8,940 nucleotides of DNA from Streptosporangiaceae bacterium. Its GTDB lineage: Bacteria > Actinomycetota > Actinomycetes > Streptosporangiales > Streptosporangiaceae. The stretch covers positions 1 to 8,940 of the forward strand of contig JASHXW010000078.1 in NCBI GenBank assembly GCA_030043395.1. The letters run 5' to 3'. Positions 6,517-8,940 of the stretch are shown here, one piece after another. Under the pieces are notes generated by a model. It had not been told where the DNA came from. It saw only the letters and a program-made list of their open reading frames with translations, and did not search any database. Position numbers and translations under genes: made by a program. Within the stretch, counting starts at the first letter, position 1. Every line of letters begins with the position of its first letter.

Positions 6517-6694
6517 GCCTCAGGGGCCGCCGTTCCGCTTAGCCCGTTGCGAAGATTCGCTGCAACCTCTCGCGCCCCGGGGGTGTCATTAATCTCTGAC
6601 AAGCGTGATGATGAGACTTCACGCGCTAACGGTTCATGCCGTCGGGTTGCTCGCCCTTCGGCCCTGATAGGCGATGCCGGAGAGTAGGGCGACA

Positions 6695-8940
6695 ATGGCC
6701 GTGCGGTCCCTGACAGCCGCGTGGAAACCGCTGACCGTGGTTATCGCGACCGCGCTGAGCTTGTTTGGCTTCGTCGCGGGATCCGCGGCACAGGCGAGCC
6801 AGCCTTCGCATAGGCAAGCCGGCTTCTCGCGAACGGGCGCCCTGCGGCTCGGTATCGGGTCGAGTGTCATCGGCAGGCCTGCGCAGGAATTGCTCGCCTC
6901 CTCGCCTTGGCGCCATGGCCTGCTTGCCAAGGGCGGGGGGCTCTGGCATGCGCCCACGGCGGCGAAATTCGCGCCAGCGGCGCCGGCTTCGCGCGGCTTT
7001 CGGATTGAGCGCACGCCCAATATCGTCGAGCTCCGCAATGGCGCACCAGTCGCCGAGTCCTGTTCCAGCGCCGGGGCCTGCACGGCCGTCGGAACATACG
7101 AGAACACCTCCGGTGTCACCGTGCCGCTAGCGGAACGCTGGAACGGCTCCAAGTGGCGCGTCCAGGTCGTTCCCATTCCGAAGGGCTCAGTTGAAACGCA
7201 GCTCACCGGAGTGTCCTGCCCGGCAGCGCGCGCCTGCATCGCCGTCGGTTACTACTTCACCCCGGCCGGGGACGTGCTGCCGGTGGCGGAGTCGTGGAAC
7301 GGCTCGAAATGGCATCTCCAGACCACCCCGAGCCAGATAAGCCCGGGCTACGGCTTCTTCGCCGTGTCGTGCTCCGCGGCCAGCGCATGCACTGCCGTCG
7401 GCGTTCTCGACACGAACGCGGGGATGTCGCTGGCGATGGCCGAGCGGCTGAGCAGCAAGGGCTGGAGCGTGCAGGCCATGCCAGCCAGCGTCGCCGACTC
7501 TCCGGCGAGCCTGCTCGGAGTTTCGTGCGCTGGCGCGAGCGCCTGCACCGCGGTCGGCGCGACGGACAACGTCTCGGACACCAGCGTCCCGCTGGCGGTG
7601 GCATGGGACGGCACTGCCTGGTCAGCCCAGACGATCCCGAGCCCCGCGGGCTCCACCGGAAGCGGGCTGTACGCGGTTTCGTGCGCCCCGTCCACCTCGT
7701 GCGTCGCGACTGGCAGCTACGACAAGAAGTCCGGTGCCAGCTTCAGCCTGGCGGACGGATGGAACGGGTCGGCTTGGGCAAGCCAGTCCGTCCCGAACCC
7801 GACGGGGGCGCAGGCGAGCGAGCTACTCGCCGTGTCTTGTGACGCCGTCAGCTCGACCGCTAACTGCATGGCCGTCGGCGCCTACCTGACGGCCGCTAAG
7901 GGCGGCGCGGGCGGGCAAGTCCGCAACCTGGCGGAGTCGTGGAACGGGTCGAGCTGGATCCTGCGGGAAGCCGCAAACCCGGCTGCTAGCGTCGGCAGCG
8001 CTTTGGAGGCCGTCTCCTGCCCGGACACGACTTCTTGCAGTGCCGTCGGCTCCTACGCCAACACGACCGATCCGGCCGAGCTGAGCATGGCCGAAGGATG
8101 GAACGGAACGGCCTGGAAGCTTCAGTCCAGTCCCAGCTTGATCGGCGCGAACACGAGCGAACTCGCGGCGGACTCGTGCCCGACCGCGCACGCCTGCATG
8201 GCCGTCGGGTACTACGTCAAGACGGCTGAGGACGTCGACACTCTCGCCGAGTCGTGGAACGGATCCGCCTGGCGGATAGTGCGCACTCGCAATCCGCGCG
8301 GCGCGGCCGACAGCGATCTGTCCGGCATCTCCTGCACGTCCAAGCGGGCGTGCATCGCGGTGGGAACTCAGGCCACTGTCAAGTTCAAGGAGACGCCGCT
8401 GGCCGAGGCCTGGAATGGCTCGAAGTGGGTGCTCCAGCGTGTTCCCAGCCCCAAGCATGGCAAGTACGGCTCGCTTTATTCGGTGTCGTGCGCTTCGCCG
8501 CGCACCTGCGTTGCCGTGGGCAGCTACGTCGGCGGCTCCGGGAACCAGCTGACGCTGGTGGAGGTATGGAATGGCAAGCGCTGGCGTGTTCAGGCTATTC
8601 CGAGGGTAGCCAAGGAGACGTTGCTGGAAGGCGTGTCCTGCCCTTCGGTCAGCTACTGCTCAGCGGTCGGTTACACGGTCAAGGGCACCGGCGAGGCGCA
8701 GCCGCTCGCCGAACATTGGAATGGCAAGCGGTGGCGCAGGCAGCACGTTCCCCTGCTGAAGAAAGACCCGGGCGGCATCCTGGAGTCCGTGTCATGCACG
8801 ACGACCCGTAGTTGCACGGCTGTCGGCATCGGGTTTGCCGAGTCGGGCGCCCCGCTTGCGGAGCAGTGGAATGGCGTGCACTGGCGTGCTGTGAAGGCCG
8901 TGGCGCCTCCGGACTACCAGCTGAGCACCAGCCAGACCAG
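6695..8940 (+). CDS. Secreted protein of 52-residue CX5C repeats (3' end missing)
   Basis: One frame stays open from ATG at 6695 to the window end, giving 748 residues with no stop. The signal peptide is about 1-34: Arg4 and Lys11, hydrophobic PLTVVIATALSLFGFVAG, then cleavage after AQA in SAAQA-SQ. A low-complexity linker (35-100) follows. From about residue 120 come at least twelve units of about 52 residues. Each reads roughly V-S-C-x5-C-x-A-V-G-x-Y, then after a variable loop L-A-E-x-W-N-G-x-x-W-x-x-Q, then P-x-P. I do not recognise a named domain. The spacing, Trp and strand-like pattern suggest beta-propeller blades or another all-beta repeat, with one disulfide per unit likely outside the cell. 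An in-frame ATG at 6674 would add seven residues (MPESRAT), but TAGGG five bases before 6695 favours the later start. GTG at 6701 is also possible. It is divergent to the kelch gene. The coding call is firm; the function is unknown. Confidence 0.92.
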   Translation, partial: MAVRSLTAAWKPLTVVIATALSLFGFVAGSAAQASQPSHRQAGFSRTGALRLGIGSSVIGRPAQELLASSPWRHGLLAKGGGLWHAPTAAKFAPAAPASRGFRIERTPNIVELRNGAPVAESCSSAGACTAVGTYENTSGVTVPLAERWNGSKWRVQVVPIPKGSVETQLTGVSCPAARACIAVGYYFTPAGDVLPVAESWNGSKWHLQTTPSQISPGYGFFAVSCSAASACTAVGVLDTNAGMSLAMAERLSSKGWSVQAMPASVADSPASLLGVSCAGASACTAVGATDNVSDTSVPLAVAWDGTAWSAQTIPSPAGSTGSGLYAVSCAPSTSCVATGSYDKKSGASFSLADGWNGSAWASQSVPNPTGAQASELLAVSCDAVSSTANCMAVGAYLTAAKGGAGGQVRNLAESWNGSSWILREAANPAASVGSALEAVSCPDTTSCSAVGSYANTTDPAELSMAEGWNGTAWKLQSSPSLIGANTSELAADSCPTAHACMAVGYYVKTAEDVDTLAESWNGSAWRIVRTRNPRGAADSDLSGISCTSKRACIAVGTQATVKFKETPLAEAWNGSKWVLQRVPSPKHGKYGSLYSVSCASPRTCVAVGSYVGGSGNQLTLVEVWNGKRWRVQAIPRVAKETLLEGVSCPSVSYCSAVGYTVKGTGEAQPLAEHWNGKRWRRQHVPLLKKDPGGILESVSCTTTRSCTAVGIGFAESGAPLAEQWNGVHWRAVKAVAPPDYQLSTSQT
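7052..8940 (+). repeat. Tandem array of at least twelve 52-residue (about 156-bp) CX5C units
   Basis: The first cysteine of each unit falls at residues 123, 175, 226, 278, 330, 382, 442, 495, 547, 599, 649 and 701, so steps are 50-53 except one of 60. The second cysteine is six residues later in all units but the sixth (nine). WNG is present in ten units; unit 3 has RLSSKGW and unit 4 has WDGTAW. The DNA is diverged between units, with only short identical blocks such as GAGTCGTGGAACGG at 7289-7302, 7934-7947 and 8249-8262, so the array is old and held by selection on protein. It continues past the window edge. Confidence 0.9.

Larger units (their letters stand above)
6406..6694. promoter_or_regulatory. 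Divergent control region between two secreted repeat-protein genes
   Basis: This stretch of 289 bases has no supportable gene. It must hold the starts of both flanking transcripts. On the minus strand TATTAA (6474-6479) could be a -10 for the kelch gene, but no clear -35 lies at the right distance. An imperfect palindrome spans 6488-6516, and a smaller one, GCGAA-GA-TTCGC, lies at 6549-6560. I see no convincing plus-strand promoter. TAGGG at 6685-6689 is a modest ribosome site for the plus-strand gene starting at 6695. Confidence 0.5.

Noticed and set aside
6596..6631. CTGACA (6596-6601) with CTAACG (6626-6631) as a plus-strand promoter
   Set aside because: The spacing of 24 bases is too long and the -10 match is poor.
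8254..8811. 185-codon plus-strand frame inside the CX5C gene, and the 211-codon minus-strand frame at 7823-8458
   Set aside because: Both are shadows of the frame that is open from 6695 to the end and carries the regular Cys and Trp repeat.
7052..8940. Regular 156-bp periodicity as CRISPR or satellite DNA
   Set aside because: Units differ at DNA level, keep the reading frame, and conservation is at protein positions (Cys, Trp, Gly). It is a coding repeat.

Overview
The window is GC-rich throughout (by eye about two-thirds G+C, strong G/C at third codon positions, GTG starts allowed), and the gene families fit a soil-type high-GC actinobacterium. I cannot place it below phylum level. It holds five protein genes, two of them cut by the window edges, and no RNA gene, insertion sequence, CRISPR array or tRNA that I can support.

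Left half (1-3550, all + strand): a catabolic-looking redox cluster. It has the C-terminal part of an FAD_binding_2 flavoprotein, then a luciferase-like (LLM class) flavin-dependent monooxygenase, then a zinc-binding alcohol dehydrogenase that closely resembles the NDMA-dependent, mycofactocin-associated family. Together these suggest oxidation of a hydrophobic or alcohol-bearing substrate, but no substrate can be read from the sequence. A plausible sigma-70-type promoter before the dehydrogenase suggests it can be transcribed apart from the monooxygenase. A perfect 19-bp stem with a 4-base loop (3560-3601) closes the cluster and lies between convergent genes.

Right half (3631-8940): two divergently transcribed genes for large secreted repeat proteins, separated by about 290 bp. 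The minus-strand gene encodes a 924-residue exported protein with two seven-repeat kelch arrays. An ASPM/SPD-2/Hydin-like (choice-of-anchor D type) domain follows the first array and an IPT/TIG-like domain follows the second. The plus-strand gene runs off the window. It encodes a signal peptide and then at least twelve units of about 52 residues, each with a CX5C pair, an AVG motif and, in most units, an (A)E-WNG-x-x-W motif. It has no stop codon in the window and spans 6695 to the end in one open frame.

The most interesting material is the pair of exported repeat proteins: the doubled propeller-plus-sandwich layout of the first, the cysteine-paired unit of the second (which I do not recognise as a named family), and the hairpin-containing divergent control region between them. 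The left half is more conventional, although the dehydrogenase implies that the host makes mycofactocin.
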